Of a stretch of 64,000 nucleotides of DNA, positions 22,361-35,164 are shown one piece after another. Source of the DNA: Tenodera sinensis. Its lineage: Eukaryota > Arthropoda > Insecta > Mantodea > Mantidae. The notes under the pieces were generated by a model. The model made no database searches. It saw nothing but the letters and a program-made list of their open reading frames with translations, and had not been told where the DNA came from. The position numbers and the translations under genes are program-made. Location: the NCBI GenBank assembly GCA_030765045.1, contig CM060967.1, positions 163,002,251 through 163,066,250 of the forward strand. The letters run 5' to 3'. How positions within the stretch are numbered: position 1 is the stretch's first letter; each line of letters starts with the position of its first letter.

Positions 22361-22715
22361 TATATGGTCCAGTTGGTAGCGCGCTTGCCTCTGGCGCGGA
22401 GGACCCGGGTTCGATCCCCGGTACCAGCATGGGGATTTTATCCCCTCTGGGAGGTCTGGCACGGGGTGCACTCAGCCTCGTTAGGTCCCGGGGGGACCAA
22501 TTGAGGAGCTACTTGATAGAGAAGTAGCGGCCCCAGGTCTAGAAGACCGCATAACCGGCCGGGAGGGCTCGGGGCGCTGACCACGTCCCACCCTCCAATA
22601 CTGCACCTCACCAATGACGCCTGTAGTGGGCAGAGGTGGGGGACGCAGCGGCTGGGTGGTAGGCCTTGGCCCCTTGTGGGCTGTCGCGCCGGGGTTTAGT
22701 TTAGTATATGGTCCA
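22361..22715 (+). mobile_element. SINE B insertion with 11-bp target duplication
   Basis: SINE body 22372-22704. It begins inside the tRNA-like head ('gttggtagcgcgcttgcct'), so about 15 nt of the 5' end are missing, and has a perfect B box 'gggttcgatcccc'. The body ('atggggattttatcccct', 'gaggagctacttgat') matches 34103-34435 and 59518-59818. The 11-mer TATATGGTCCA is repeated at 22361-22371 and 22705-22715, the mark of LINE-driven retroposition. GC-rich compared with its AT-rich surroundings. No coding role. Confidence 0.92.
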
Positions 22716-23039
22716 AAGAAAATTTGATATTGCTGTATCAAATGAAGTATTATGGTAAAAAAAAAGAATATATTAAAACTGTTTGTCATATCCCATTTAA
22801 ACATGTGTGCTCAATATGTTCTGAACATACGTAAAAAAGTGAAAACCGATCTTTAGGTTTTCACAGGTACATTGTTTTAATATCTGAGATCAGTAAACAA
22901 GAATTAATTGCTTCCATTATTCATATTTTAAGGTTAATACTTGTGTAAGCTGGGAAAACACAGCTAGAATACTAAGTTTGGAAGGGGTAACATATTTCTA
23001 CTCCATTACTTCAGTGAAAAGAGGACTCAAGATTCTACA

Positions 23040-23290
23040 GCAATGCAGCATATCTGGGGAAGGTATGTACCTGTGCCTCCTAGGGAGCAACCCCGCGAGG
23101 AAGGGTGAGGTGAGAGGAGACAACGGGCGCTCAGATCCAGACTAACGGCACAGACTTCGACAGAGGTACCTCAAGTTCAAGTGTGACGACACCTCGAAGT
23201 CTTTAGGTCTTCCGGGGCCAACTCAGGGGGATCTGGGCCATGGGGTCCAATGTCCCCAGATGCCACCCCCTTTTCCACTCGCATCCCACG
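23040..23290. other. GC-rich unidentified segment
   Basis: A 250-base island with much higher GC than its flanks, carrying words such as 'gaagtctttaggtcttccg' and 'tccaatgtccccagatgcc'. It has no tRNA head and no convincing reading frame (the 123-codon minus frame 23177-23548 spans both this and R2). Probably a transposed segment, family unknown. Confidence 0.4.
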
Positions 23291-23449
23291 GACAACGAGG
23301 GGTAAGAGGATTTTTGTCAAATGTTTAACAAACAAAAGCTGAAAGCTGCATCTGTTTGCCCATAAGACGTGTCCGGGGTAAAATAGGGAATAGTGCCATA
23401 AGTGGCGGTATATTTGCCTATGAGTTGTGCAGAGATGACATAAAAGGGC

Positions 23450-23815
23450 GATATTTTCCTCATAAGGCAAACAGAAGGGGGAAAAACATGCTGCTGCATC
23501 AGTCGTTCTAGAACGGGATTTCCTGCCTCCGGCAACAGATACATACATATTTGATTGTGCACAGACTCATCTTTTCCCTTTGACCCACATGAACTTCTGG
23601 GTGCCATTCCCAAAGAAACATGACATGCTTATGATTATAATATTGGCATCATTCCATTGCTCCAAGTTTTCCTCATATGTAATGAATTAAAATGTGTTTC
23701 AACGTAGTCAATATTTTACTGAACATCTGCAAATTATACGAAACCAAGAGGTTAATTCTGAATTGATTATAATATATTTATATACGTTAATTTAGTTTTA
23801 AACTACCGAAGTAAG
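23450..23815 (+). repeat. R2 repeat copy
   Basis: Matches 28700-29080 in the same orientation with several small indels: 'gggatttcct', 'tttgaccc', 'gaacttctgggtg', and the long shared run around 'ggcatcattccattgctcc'. The element is non-coding and its ends are not defined by only two copies. Confidence 0.8.
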
Positions 23816-24440
23816 TTTAGAATCAAATTAATTATGAGAACGTTATGGCTTTATATTAAGTGTAATATACCTATTTATATAAAAGGTCGTTTTATGAGTT
23901 GAATGATGAAGAAATTTCCGATGTCAGTTTTGTGGCCATGTGTCAATAATTTACTTGTGTACGTAATGGCGTAGTGAGGTTAGAAAATATGGCGTTACAC
24001 TTCCACGTGTAACTGGAAGGATAAAATAGACGGGAAAAGGAAGGAATGAGATATGGTGTGAATCATTAAAAGGGGGAAGAAAAACATTATTTGCAGTTTG
24101 TAGCACGGGAAGTTCCCCTTTTAAAAATGAAACCCTTTGAACCATTTCATAGAACCACAAAGCAGTGTTATCATTTTTCTGATTTACTGCTGTACTTACA
24201 TCATCTATAAGTTAAAGTTTTTACCAAGAAGTTGAACGAATTACCACATTTTGAGTGAAGTTCATATCTGACTGTTGTGTGTGAGCGATTGATTGACAAG
24301 TGTCAGTAACTACCACTCTAAGGCACGATGCATTTAATTAATGTTATATTTTAGTACAGATGAGTCTACCGCCCCTGTGTTGTGATTGTTCCAGCGGAAG
24401 TTGCGCTTTAACCTATTATTTGACGTTTTCAAATAGGAAA
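23816..24440. other. No gene recognised
   Basis: AT-rich; no supported feature. Confidence 0.35.
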
Positions 24441-25350
<910 letters not shown>

Positions 25351-26020
25351 CGACTGGATCTACTTATGACATTTTGTGTGTGATAAAGGTGATTCGAGAA
25401 TGGTTTAGATTCACAGTATGACTCGATAGAACATGTTCCTTTTAATTAATAACATGTAATTGATCTTTGGATGGTTTAGGTTCACAATTGGATCCGTCAA
25501 GTAGCTCTGCGATCACGTTATAGGGTTTCCGGTATTTGATGCTGCGGTCGGATTCTAGTAAGTTTTTGTCGCAGCTGAGCGTTAATATTGCATTAAAAGT
25601 GAGCGCTTATTGAGAACAAGTAATTAAAAATGTATTAACAATATACATGGTGCAAATGTGCAAGGTGCATTTAAAGCTGAATATTTCACATGATTTTTCG
25701 TGAATTCCAATGATGTATATATGTGCATTCTATCACGATCAGCTTAAGCTACAAATTTCAGATATTCTTATTTATTGAAGTAGGATTTTAAAGTGTAAAT
25801 AAAAATATACATTGCGTAAATTGTACTAGAGAGCAAAAAACAGTTGGAACATTATAAAAGAAATGAGTGTAATTAGTGTAATTAGCACCTACTGATCATT
25901 ACAGATCAGCTGAGCGAAGCGGGCGTGCGTTCTTAATATGCTTATACGTACGTTGTTCAGATTAAAGAGAATGGAGTAATTACTTAGGAGTGTTGTGATG
26001 TTGTGCATTGTAAGTACCTA
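25351..26020. other. No gene recognised
   Basis: No supported feature. A short direct repeat 'ggtttagrttcacar' occurs near 25403 and 25478. Confidence 0.3.
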
Positions 26021-26024
26021 CCAC

Positions 26025-26272
26025 GGCCGCGCCGTAGCTGAGTGTGTAGACCATTCGCTTCTCACCATTGCGGCCCGGGTTCGATCCCAGGCAACCGAAT
26101 GTGGGATTTGTGGTGGACGAAGCGGTGCTGGGGCGGGTTTTCTCCGGGTTCTCCGGTTTCCCCCTCCATCTCATTCCACCGGTGCTCCATCTTCATTCCA
26201 TGTGTCATCAGTGTCACCGCCTGCGGTGCCGTATGTAGTAGAAGCGGGCGTTAAGCACTACAAAAAAACACC
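26025..26272 (+). repeat. SINE A variant with a different tRNA head
   Basis: Starts 'ggccgcgccgtagctgagtg' with B box 'gggttcgatccc', then the SINE A body and tail ('ggtggacgaagcgg', 'ggtgctccatcttca', 'gcgggcgttaagcactac') and a short A-rich end. The head differs from 27134 (no 'cacctaggcgg'), so it is a separate subfamily. A convincing target duplication was not seen. Confidence 0.85.
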
Positions 26273-27118
26273 CACCTACCCTCCCACCCTTTTTAGTAGT
26301 TTTCTAACACAGTAATATAATCACGTAAGTACAACAAACATGGCCATCTTCCCACTACAGAGCATGAAAGAAATGAGCTACAGTTGCTGATGACGCAGTA
26401 AAAGGGGTTAAGTTCTATTCAACCCTTGAGCTACACCAGGACATAAATATGTGCTTCACAACTACTTGGAAAACGCTCCACACACGTTCTCTGAGTTTGA
26501 TGTTTCTAGCAGTCAATCTTCAGTCACGACGATCCCATTGGGGTTGCACACTCAAGGAAGCGAAGTTGAGGTGATGAAGGCGTCCCCTTCCAGTACCATA
26601 ATAGCTTCACTTACGGAACAATGTGCCAAATAACCCGAGAGAGGTCAGGACGAGACGTCTCACCTCGGATGAAAATTATGAATTTGTGGCTATAGGCAGG
26701 TTGAAAATGGAGAAAGGATCGAATAGACTTGCCAAAGGGATAAAAATGAATGAACCCGCAAGTGATTAAGAGGACATTCGTCATGCTGCTGTGAAAATGA
26801 GGAAGAAAATATTTCTTGTGCGATTTGCAATCTAAGATACATAATCTAAGTCCATGTTAAAGGGTCATTAGATAAAATATTAGAAGTATGGAACATAGTG
26901 CCATGATGTGTGTGTTGATGAAAGGAAGACATCTATGATTTCCTTCTTTATGTATGTTTAAATTCGTGTGTTTTGGGTGTATTATTTCTGTGAATTAGCG
27001 ACTGAATGCTATCGAAATGCACTCTATATCATAAAATAAGTTGAGCTTTAAATACATCATTTGTGTTTCCTTCATTGTCTAATTTTGGTTCAAACACGAA
27101 ATGAGCGAAATAGCGCCG
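26273..27118. other. No gene recognised
   Basis: The frame 26451-26633 (60 codons, Ser/Thr-rich) and the following 'DENYEFVAIGRLKMEKG' stretch near 26670-26720 read like decayed coding sequence, but no family could be named. Confidence 0.3.
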
Positions 27119-27383
27119 CTCCACCCTATAATGGCGGCGCCGTGGCCGAGCGGTTAGCGCGCTCGCCTACCACCTAGGCGGCCCGGGTTCAATCCCAGGG
27201 ACCCGCATGTGGTATTCGTGGTGGACGAAGCGGCGTCAGGGCGGGTTTTCTCCGGGTACTCCGGTTTCCCCCGCCATCTCATTCCACCGGTGCTCCATCT
27301 TCATGTATCATCAGTGTCACCGCCTGCGGTGCCGCAGTAGTAAAAGCGGGCGTTAAACACTACAACCACTCCACCCTATAATG
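27119..27383 (+). mobile_element. Full-length SINE A with perfect 15-bp target duplication
   Basis: The 235-bp element 27134-27368 is bounded by the 15-mer CTCCACCCTATAATG at 27119-27133 and 27369-27383. The head has an A box 'gtggccgagcgg' and B box 'gggttcaatccc' (tRNA Leu/Ser-like), followed by a body and a 3' end 'gcgttaaacactacaac'. An intact duplication means a fairly recent insertion. It serves as the reference copy for the A family in this window. Confidence 0.97.
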
Positions 27384-27454
27384 TTCTAAACGGGGTATGG
27401 GAAACCCGCAACCAGGCGACGTTGTCCAGCAACAAGACTTCTACATCATGTGAT

Positions 27455-28290
27455 TCTTTTTTACTTTCTCTACTGGTAAGTAGAGAAAGTATTGTATTCC
27501 ACCCAAAAATTTGAAGTCGAGATTTCACCGGAAATGTATATTTTGAGGTCCCCTGAATCAAAAAAAAAAAAAAAAAAAAAGCATTTTTAGAGAAAGGTCC
27601 GCGCGCGCGCGTGTGTCTGTCAGTCTGTGGACAGCATGGCTCAAAAACGAAAATTTGGTTAAAAACCAAAGTTGGTATTTAAGTCTTTCAAGGATGCGAC
27701 ACGAAGATTTTGAAGAAAACTATTTTTCGAAAATTTTGATTTTCTTGAAAATGTCTAACGATTTTGATTAAAATGCCATATGTTTGAGATATTTTTATGA
27801 CAAATGAAATGCATATCTTGAATTTTCTAACTGTAGCCCTTGTAGTCCTATTTACTCTGGATGACTTTTACATAGCTGGTAAACAGTAAGAGATAGACAA
27901 AATCTTACTATACAAAGAATGTATATCTTGTTAAACACACAATTTATGTCTAAATACATTTTTTTGTAGAGTGAACCATTTTGGAGACATTTCTTGTTCT
28001 TTGTGTAAGTTTTGGAGAACTTATACTTTTGTCAAATGAAATATCGTTATCCATTTTTTATATGTTAGCCGTGCAAAGAGAGCAGAACTTGAAAGCTTTA
28101 AAAGATTTGACAGTCGCTCAAAGCCTACTGTATTCCAATATCCCTCTTTCACCTACAACAAAATAAACAATAAGATAATTTCTGCAAATGTTTATCTCAA
28201 CTAACACGAAGAAGATATAGCAATAAGAGTTTGTAAGAATGGTTAGTACAAAAGTGAAGAGAGTCATGTGAGTGGAAGACAAAAGATTTT
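27455..28290 (-). repeat. R1 repeat, most complete copy
   Basis: The longest R1 copy, about 835 bp, in reverse. From right to left in the element's own direction it has the 'gtgttgcactcacatgac'-type start (complement of 28258-28285), the body, a CG/TG tract (27600-27620) at the place of the CA arrays of other copies, an A20 tract (27559-27578), and near its 3' end a perfect 13-bp palindrome (arms 27462-27474 and 27479-27491, loop GGTA). No protein-coding frame. Superfamily unknown; the 3' hairpin recalls Helitron ends, but the required terminal bases were not confirmed. Confidence 0.8.
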
Positions 28291-28699
28291 TCTTTCTTTG
28301 AATTTCAGCGCTGCTGTTTTGTCCCAAATCTCCGAAAACAGAAAACTGCCTGATACAGGGAAAGAAAGCACAGAACAGCCACTATAGAATTACTACAAAC
28401 GTAATACATAGTACTATAGATTGTAAAGAAGAAACAAATATTGTGGTGTTTACTATGCCCTGTGGTTTGTCCAGATTACATTTCATTACCTCTCCATTTA
28501 AATCTAAATTTTATTTCAAATTCTACAAAAGAGGATGCTTGTCGAATTTTTTTCAAAAATCTAACCTAGCAGCTGCACCTATCTCCCTATGAGTGGCGCT
28601 CAGGAAAAAGAGGAAATAACTGACTTATATTTGCCTTTGAGATGGGTGCGTATATGATTTATTGCATAAATCAGAAGCGATCTCTTACACAACGACTGT
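28291..28699. other. No gene recognised
   Basis: No supported feature between the R1 and R2 copies. Confidence 0.3.
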
Positions 28700-29080
28700 T
28701 TTCCTTATAAGGTACACACAGTGTGGAAAAACTCAGTGCTGTAACAGTCATTCTAGAGAGGGATTTCCTATCTCTGGCAACACATATTTAATTGTGAGGA
28801 ATTAAAGTTTCCTTTGACCCCAATTGAACTTCTGGGTGTCATTCCCAGAGAAGAATTATTTGTTTTATAAACATGCGCCAGTAATGGTTGTTATGATTAT
28901 GACATTGGCATCATTCCATTGCTCCAAGTTTTCGTCTTATCTAATGAATCAAAGTGTGTTTCAAGTATTCGATATTTTAGGTAAACATCTGCAAGTTATA
29001 TAAACCGGGAGGTTCAGCCTGAGTTCATTATAAGATGTTTAAGAATATACTTTAATTTTATTTTAAACTAAACCTTAGCT
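28700..29080 (+). repeat. R2 repeat copy
   Basis: Second copy of R2, see 23450-23815. Shares 'ggatttcct', 'cctttgacccc', 'gaacttctgggtgtcattcc' and 'ggcatcattccattgctcc'. Both copies lie close to an R1 copy. Confidence 0.8.
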
Positions 29081-29710
29081 TCATCGAACATGTTCCATAC
29101 ATAATTTTCCTCGATATTGGGTAATCTTTCGTGCTTTCTTCTCCTCACCTGTTCCACATTATTCCATTCCTTTTGCCATTATTCAATTATTTTTAATTTT
29201 ATTTATTTGTTAATTTTACAGTATCCTCCTATGATGTTTTTTACTTTTCTCTACTTGCTTTATTCAGCCAATATTTTGCTCCTCTCAGCCTAATTGCTAC
29301 GTCAGCTATGATATTAGAGTAGTATGAAGGCAGTGCATTTCGAACATATCTAACTTCAACCATAGGTACTAACTGAGGCTTTATTACATTATTTATTTTT
29401 AAATATTTTCTCGATTTATTTTTACAACATAAATAATGTGATATACTCGTATGTTATATGTTCATTCATAAACAATCTCTCTCTCTCTTTCCATCGTATT
29501 AAAATTTATTTCGCCAGTTTGCATTCATCAAACCGAATTTCATGCATTCTGTGTTCTTTCCTGTTGTATTTCATTTCTTCACTATATGTAGTGCTCCATG
29601 AGTTATCTTAATGGGTAAGAAATTTAATTATATGTTTACAATTTGTCCCAGGAACTAGATCGACAGCTTTTAGCAATTTGTCTTTTTATCTTACCTTTAT
29701 CTTATATGCA
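29081..29710. other. No gene recognised
   Basis: Pyrimidine-rich, AT-rich; includes a short (CT)n tract near 29477. No gene supported. Confidence 0.3.
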
Positions 29711-29815
<105 letters not shown>

Positions 29816-30650
29816 CCGTTTCGTCCCCTCAATCAATATTTCCATCTCTTCCTCGGTCTTCCTATTTACCTACCTTGTACCGATTGGAACGTAGTCGGTC
29901 ACTATTCTAGGGAATCTGTCCTTATTCATCCTCTGTACATGTTGTCTCCAGTTTTCTTTATTCTGTTTAATCCTTCCTATTAAGTTAAACATGTTCATTT
30001 CTTCTCTTATTTCCTCATTCGTTTAAAAATCTAGCAGTCTCCATCCACTGATCTGAAAAATCTCTTTTCTGCTGATTCAATTTTTCTTGTCTATTTTCTG
30101 TTTGATGTCCATGTTTCACTTGGATACAGTAGTACAGTGACTGTCATTGTCTTATAACATTTGATTTGCGTTTCTCTCTAGTTTTCCTTCTAAGGATTCT
30201 CTTTATTGTGACGCACATGAGACTGAATTTATTTAATGTCTTGTGAACATCTTTCTCTTCTAATACAGCGGTTAATTCTGATCCCAATTAGTTAAATTTT
30301 GCCATCTGTTGTGTAATTTTATTTATTACAATCTGGCTTCTAACATGCGCCTTTCCTTTAAATGAGAAAACTGTGGTTTTATTTGCAGATATTTTTGAAT
30401 TGTGAGATTCTAATATTTTATTTAATATATGTACTTTCATTTGTACTGCATTTTCTAATTCTGCAATAAGTACTTGGCCGTCTGTGTCAATTGCTTGTCC
30501 ATTAATACTAAAACTATTCCACCAGTTACTGATGGTATCGTCTATATCGAGATTAAATATAATTGGGAACAATGCACATCCTGGTTTAACTCCTTGATTT
30601 ATTGCGCATATTGCAATAAATCTGGCAATTACCATACACTTTAATTTCAT
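29816..30650 (-). pseudogene. Endonuclease/reverse-transcriptase LINE, degenerate 3' part
   Basis: On the minus strand 30650-30288 reads through the palm region of a reverse transcriptase: 'INQGVKPGCALFPIIFN' (motif B type), then 'DGQVLIAELENAVQ' where the catalytic Tyr/Phe-x-Asp-Asp has become 'DTDGQ', so the active site is destroyed, then 'KISANKTTVFSFKGKAHVR'. Further down (30200-29830) broken frames keep 'LLYPSETW' and 'GRPRKRW', typical of the C-terminal part of this insect family. Several stops and frameshifts. Inactive. Confidence 0.8.
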
Positions 30651-31084
30651 TAATTAAAGGACAATGTACCGAAAAGTACTTATCAGTTATCACTGTAAGT
30701 TTGCGGGCAAAAAAAGAAATTGTTTGTGCGTTTCAGACCTTGCCTTTTAGACAAGGGCTTTATTGTTTGGCAACAACAGCTGTGATAATAACTGCATATT
30801 TTACTATCTAAATTACGACTGTTCGGTGCTTGAGGGTATAACAAATTATGTTTCTGCCCTCGACCCCAAAGACAAGTGACAATGACATTCGTTATCTTTT
30901 CTGTCGTTGATGGCGCTGAACATTTCCGGTAGGAGAAGTTCAGGGCACTTTCCGCATGGCTGCGTATCACTCACAACACTGAGGTCAAGCTTAACCTTTG
31001 TTATAGGCCGAGTCTGACGCACTAAATATTGCAATTCTTATTAATTACAATCACACACTTTATGTAAAATAATATCTTATAGAG
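30651..31084. other. No gene recognised
   Basis: Two overlapping minus-strand frames (30683-31034) with Cys-rich 'CGKCPELLLPEMF' are open but unrecognised; they directly precede the LINE remnant and may be part of an inserted unknown repeat. Confidence 0.3.
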
Positions 31085-31480
31085 CTAGCCATTTACTAGT
31101 TATTCCTTGTCACTGGTATGAATTTTCAAATACTTATGCTTATTTTTCTGAAATAGAAAGTAAGAATTCTTTTTTATCTCCTGGTTATGTAAAGAGAACG
31201 GCATTTTAAAGCCATCACAGAGCGACCAGCGCCTAAAAGATTCCACTTTCGTGTCAGCCTACTGTATTCCCATATTCCTTTTGTAGCCATAATACCACAA
31301 TTTCTGAAAATACTCATCTCGATTAACATGAAGTAGATAAAACAGTAAGCGTTTGTAAGAAGTTATTATTTATGCCTACAAACTTACTGCTGGTGTTTTC
31401 AAACACACAAGAGGTGGAATCAGGACTGACATTTGTAACAGGTGTTTGTAGAGTAGAGAAAGCCACGTGAGTGCAGCACA
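31085..31480 (-). repeat. R1 repeat copy, 5' half
   Basis: Reverse-oriented R1 with 'cacactttatgtaaa', 'gtaaagagaacggcatttt', 'ctactgtattcccatattcc' and the terminal 'gagtagagaaagccacgtga'. An extra stretch of roughly 80 bases (about 31360-31440) interrupts it before the terminus. Confidence 0.65.
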
Positions 31481-31879
31481 TATAGGACTTTGTACGAACA
31501 TATAGTATTCGCGCAAGTAACGTTTCGCTTAGCCAGGGTCAAGTGGTGGACCAGCATCAGGCGATAAGTGCATTATTTACAACTTAAGACGGTGCTTGAC
31601 TTCTAAGTACTTACCAGCGAGTCTCGCACGACCGAGGGCAAGGGTTCCTTATTTTTTCTTATTTATGTATTTGGTTATTAATAAGGTTTGAACCTTTATA
31701 CAGCTATCGCGGAATGAGGTGATCGCACCTCCTCATGGGCAGAGCGTGACGTCATTGTGCCAGCACAAAACACACTGCCTACAGCGCATAGTGTCCCTCG
31801 AGTGTGCTGCAAATGGTGACAACGTTAAATGTAAGTTATGCAAAAGAGTGACGAAATGTGAACGTACAACCGTCTCACG

Positions 31880-32190
31880 CTTCGTCGGTCTGGGTGGCTC
31901 AGCTGGCCTACTGATCCCAAGGTCACGGGTTCAAATCTAGCCCAGACCGATGATTTTTCGTCAATAAACCCAACATCGAGCTGTCTACATTACAAACGGG
32001 CTTCGAACTGTGTACCTCCTACGTCATTGCAGGCGTCGAAAATTACGGTGACATTCGTTAATCTTGATTTTTAAGTGTGCTTAAAAACGACAGCTCCATG
32101 TCAGTAGATTTACTGGCATGTAAAAGAACTCATGTGGGACAAAGTTCCGGCATACCGGCGACGCTGATGTGATCCTGGTAATTCATTCAC
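31880..32190 (+). repeat. SINE C copy with an extra internal segment
   Basis: tRNA-like head 'gtctgggtggctcagctgg' and B box 'gggttcaaatct', tail 'ttactggcatgtaaaagaac', 'cgacgctgatgtgatcctgg'. Compared with 52120-52425 it has about 115 additional bases (roughly 31953-32068) between 'cagaccgatg' and 'tttttaagtgtgctt'. Either this is the ancestral long form or something inserted. Confidence 0.85.
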
Positions 32191-32535
32191 GAAAGGTTAC
32201 TCGAGCTTGGAAATCTCTCCCGTGAAGTGCTTGGTGTAGGTGCAAACGATAAGGATGGAAATTATTAGTGTTCAATAACGCCTAGATTTCTGGTGGAAAA
32301 CTTAAAAATCTAGTGACTTGATCTAGTGACAAACGAATATTCGGTTAAGATTGCGTATTCGATGATTCGTTAGAAACACTTTATCTGGGAGGTGTGAGTT
32401 AAATTGTTACTAGAGTGTTCTGTGCTCACCACCGCCGATATAGGCAGTTCAATATTCACACTACAGAAGATTTGCTGTCAGTTGTTCAGGAAGTGAAGGA
32501 AGTCCAACTAGTGTACGGATTGTTCTGGGTGGCGT

Positions 32536-32615
32536 TCAAAACTGCTTGCCGCCCAGTCGCCGCGACCCCCACCTCCGCCCGCTACAGGCGTCATTAGTGG
32601 GGTGCAATACTGGAG
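32536..32615 (-). repeat. SINE B 3' fragment
   Basis: Complement of the SINE B end ('cagtattgcaccccactaat', 'gacgcctgtagcgggc', 'ggtggg'). It forms the C-terminal part of a 60-codon open frame (32415-32597), which argues against that frame being a gene. Confidence 0.85.
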
Positions 32616-33714
32616 TGAAAAAACGAACATTTTCACACAGTGAAGAGGGTGGTACGTTGCAGTAATTATTAATTTTATTCGTCAGAACGAATTTATATAC
32701 AACCTGCAGCTTGCAGAGTATAGGAATGTAGGGAAAAACAGAGACTTTGGAAAGAGGAATTGAGAAAATGAAGTACATAAATAAGTAAAATTTGCTCTTT
32801 CTGGATAACGTTTAATAATTTTAGTTTGTTTCTGCTCTGAAAAAAAAAAGATGTGCAAAGATTCTGTAATAATAATAGGGCCCTATGACCTAGTTGTCGA
32901 CAAAAAGGGTGAAAAATACACGTAATGCATATAGACTTTTTTCAAGGGAGAGAACAAGGGACGCTTAGTGACAATAAGGGACGATTCCGTAAAACAAGGA
33001 TACCTGGACACCTACAGAATCAGCTGCAATAACGTTAGAACATTTCCAGCAGTTTATGATTAAAAGCTGTTGATAAGAGAAGTACATACAAAGAATTTTT
33101 GTGATCTATTAGAACATGTTCATAAATACTACGGTTGCTCCTTTATGGCACTATTTCTATGTCAGTAACATAAAACTCTAAAACACGAAGTAGAAGATCA
33201 GACTATTTCTAAATGCCGCACCATTTCTGGGTGTTTTATAAACACTATTAAAAGGGGGAAAAATTAATTCGCCTACAAGAAAATGTCGTCACGAGAGAGC
33301 TAGGCGTTCTTAGTATCTCTGATAAGCCAGTTCTTGCCGCCTTTGCAACCCTGTTTCGGAGAAACGTCAATATCGATTTGTATTTTGGCTCGCGCATTTC
33401 TGGTAAACCTCTTTCCAACTACTTGCTAACAAGTTTAGTTTCCCGTAAACCTGGTGCGAAAAAAGGAATAATTTCCAGAGAATGAAAATTCCGTAGTGAG
33501 TGCGAATTTTACAATTCCTAGAAAACTCTTGTAGGACGCACGTTTGGGGAGTTTACGTGTAATACGGAATACCTAGATGCAAAGATGAACAATTCTTCAA
33601 AAATATGTTATCTGTAGCTAAAGGTAGACGAGTCAAAATATCCTGTAACCCTCAATCTTAAATTGTAAACACGGTTGACTTATTCTTGCACTAACACTTT
33701 ACACTAAGCGCTAT
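32616..33714. other. No gene recognised
   Basis: No supported gene. The phrase 'gggccctatgacctagttgtcgac' (shown as 'ctatgacctagttgtcgac' at 32882) resembles 'ctaatgacgtagctgtcgac' at 47813, so both are probably scraps of one further short repeat. Confidence 0.35.
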
Positions 33715-34100
33715 TTAAAAAGAATCTGATGTGTTGCACTCACATGACTTTCTCTACTCTTGTACTATTTCTATAAACTCTTATTTCTCTATCCTCTATA
33801 TGTTAGTCGAGATAAACATTTGTGGAAATTATCTTATGGCTAATGTTCTTGTAGATACAAGGAGAATATGGGAATACAGTTGGCTTTGAGCGATAGTCAA
33901 ATTCTTTAAAGCTATATGAAGGCTTTGAAACTCCGTTCTGTTTGCACGACCAAGAGATAAAAAAGTGAATATCGACCTTCCATTTGAAAAAAAGTGTAAG
34001 AATTTCAAAACTCATACAAATAACAAGGAATATCTCCGAAACGGTTCACTCCACAAAAGACACATTTGGAGATAAATTGTGTGTTTTAACGAGATTTACA
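33715..34100 (+). repeat. R1 repeat copy interrupted by SINE B
   Basis: Starts 'agaatctgatgtgttgcact' and runs through 'catgactttctctactc', 'gagataaacatttg', 'gaatacagttggctttgagc', 'accaagagataaaaaagtg' and 'aaattgtgtgttttaacgag', then stops where the SINE B at 34103 begins. The remainder of R1 is not seen on the far side. Confidence 0.8.
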
Positions 34101-34102
34101 GG

Positions 34103-34435
34103 ACCGCCTCTGTAGCGCACTTTCCGCTGGCACTGAGGACCCGGATTCGATCCCCGGTACCAGCATGGGGATTTTATCCCCTCTGGGAGGTCTGGCACGG
34201 GGTGCACTCAGCCTCGTTAGTCCCGGGGGGACCAATTGAGGAGCTACTTGATGGAAAAGTAGCGGCCCCAGGTCTAGAAGACCGCATAACTGGCCGGGAG
34301 GGATCGGGACGCTGACCACGTACCACCCTCCAGTACTGCACCCCACTAATGACGCCTGTAGCGGGCAGAGGTGGGGATGCAGCGGCTGGGCGGCAAGCCT
34401 TTGCCCTTCCTGGGCTGTTGCGCTAAGAGTTTAGT
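34103..34435 (+). repeat. SINE B copy
   Basis: Head 'gaccgcctctgtagcgcac', a slightly mutated B box 'ggattcgatcccc', and the full body to 'agtttagtttatta'. No clear target duplication. Inserted in an R1 copy, so it is younger than that R1. Confidence 0.9.
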
Positions 34436-35086
34436 TTATTAGGCATATCGCTTTGAATATGTCATTTTAGTAACATACAAGGGGAATAGGTTCGGTTCCC
34501 GGCCAACATTTTTCAGTCGTGGGAAAGCTTCTGTCCTATGTTCAAGACTTGATGTAAGTGATTTTATTTCACTTTCATACTGCAGAAGGTATTGGGAAAT
34601 CACATCAATGGCCACGCACGGCCTATCCTAGGGGCGGGGTCACATCTACATACCTTTGTATGTAATACCATAATAATCGACTCCATTTATTCATGTACAA
34701 CTACAGTTTTATAGGAAATCAAACTATGGCTATTACATTCGTATAGGAAGTCGAATATATTGTACAGTTCAATATGAATTACCATTAACTTACACATCAA
34801 GTCGGTAATAAATTTACCTGATATCGTGGCATGATCTTCGTGACATTTTACATAATGTTGACACACATTAATACTTCCGAGCACAATAAACATAGCATAT
34901 TCTCTTTATTTACTACAGGACATTTATTTCACCTTTCATTCAGCGCTAAATGCAGTTTTTGTGGTTCTGAAAACTTTACTGTCGGTAGAACAAGCAATGT
35001 TGTGTCGTGGAAGTTGCGTCACAGTTCAGGCACTGTCCGAACAAAATTTGCGATGCCTGGTGTAAATGGTCACATATTCACACACA

Positions 35087-35090
<4 letters not shown>
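34436..35090. other. No gene recognised
   Basis: A B-box-like 'ggttcggttcccggcc' near 34490 hints at one more SINE scrap. Otherwise nothing supported. Confidence 0.3.

Positions 35091-35164
<74 letters not shown>
35091..35164. repeat. (CT)n-(CA)n compound microsatellite
   Basis: About 26 CT units immediately followed by about 10 CA units. Confidence 0.97.

Noticed and set aside
32415..32597. 60-codon open frame
   Set aside because: Its C-terminal third is a reversed SINE B tail, so it is not a conserved gene.
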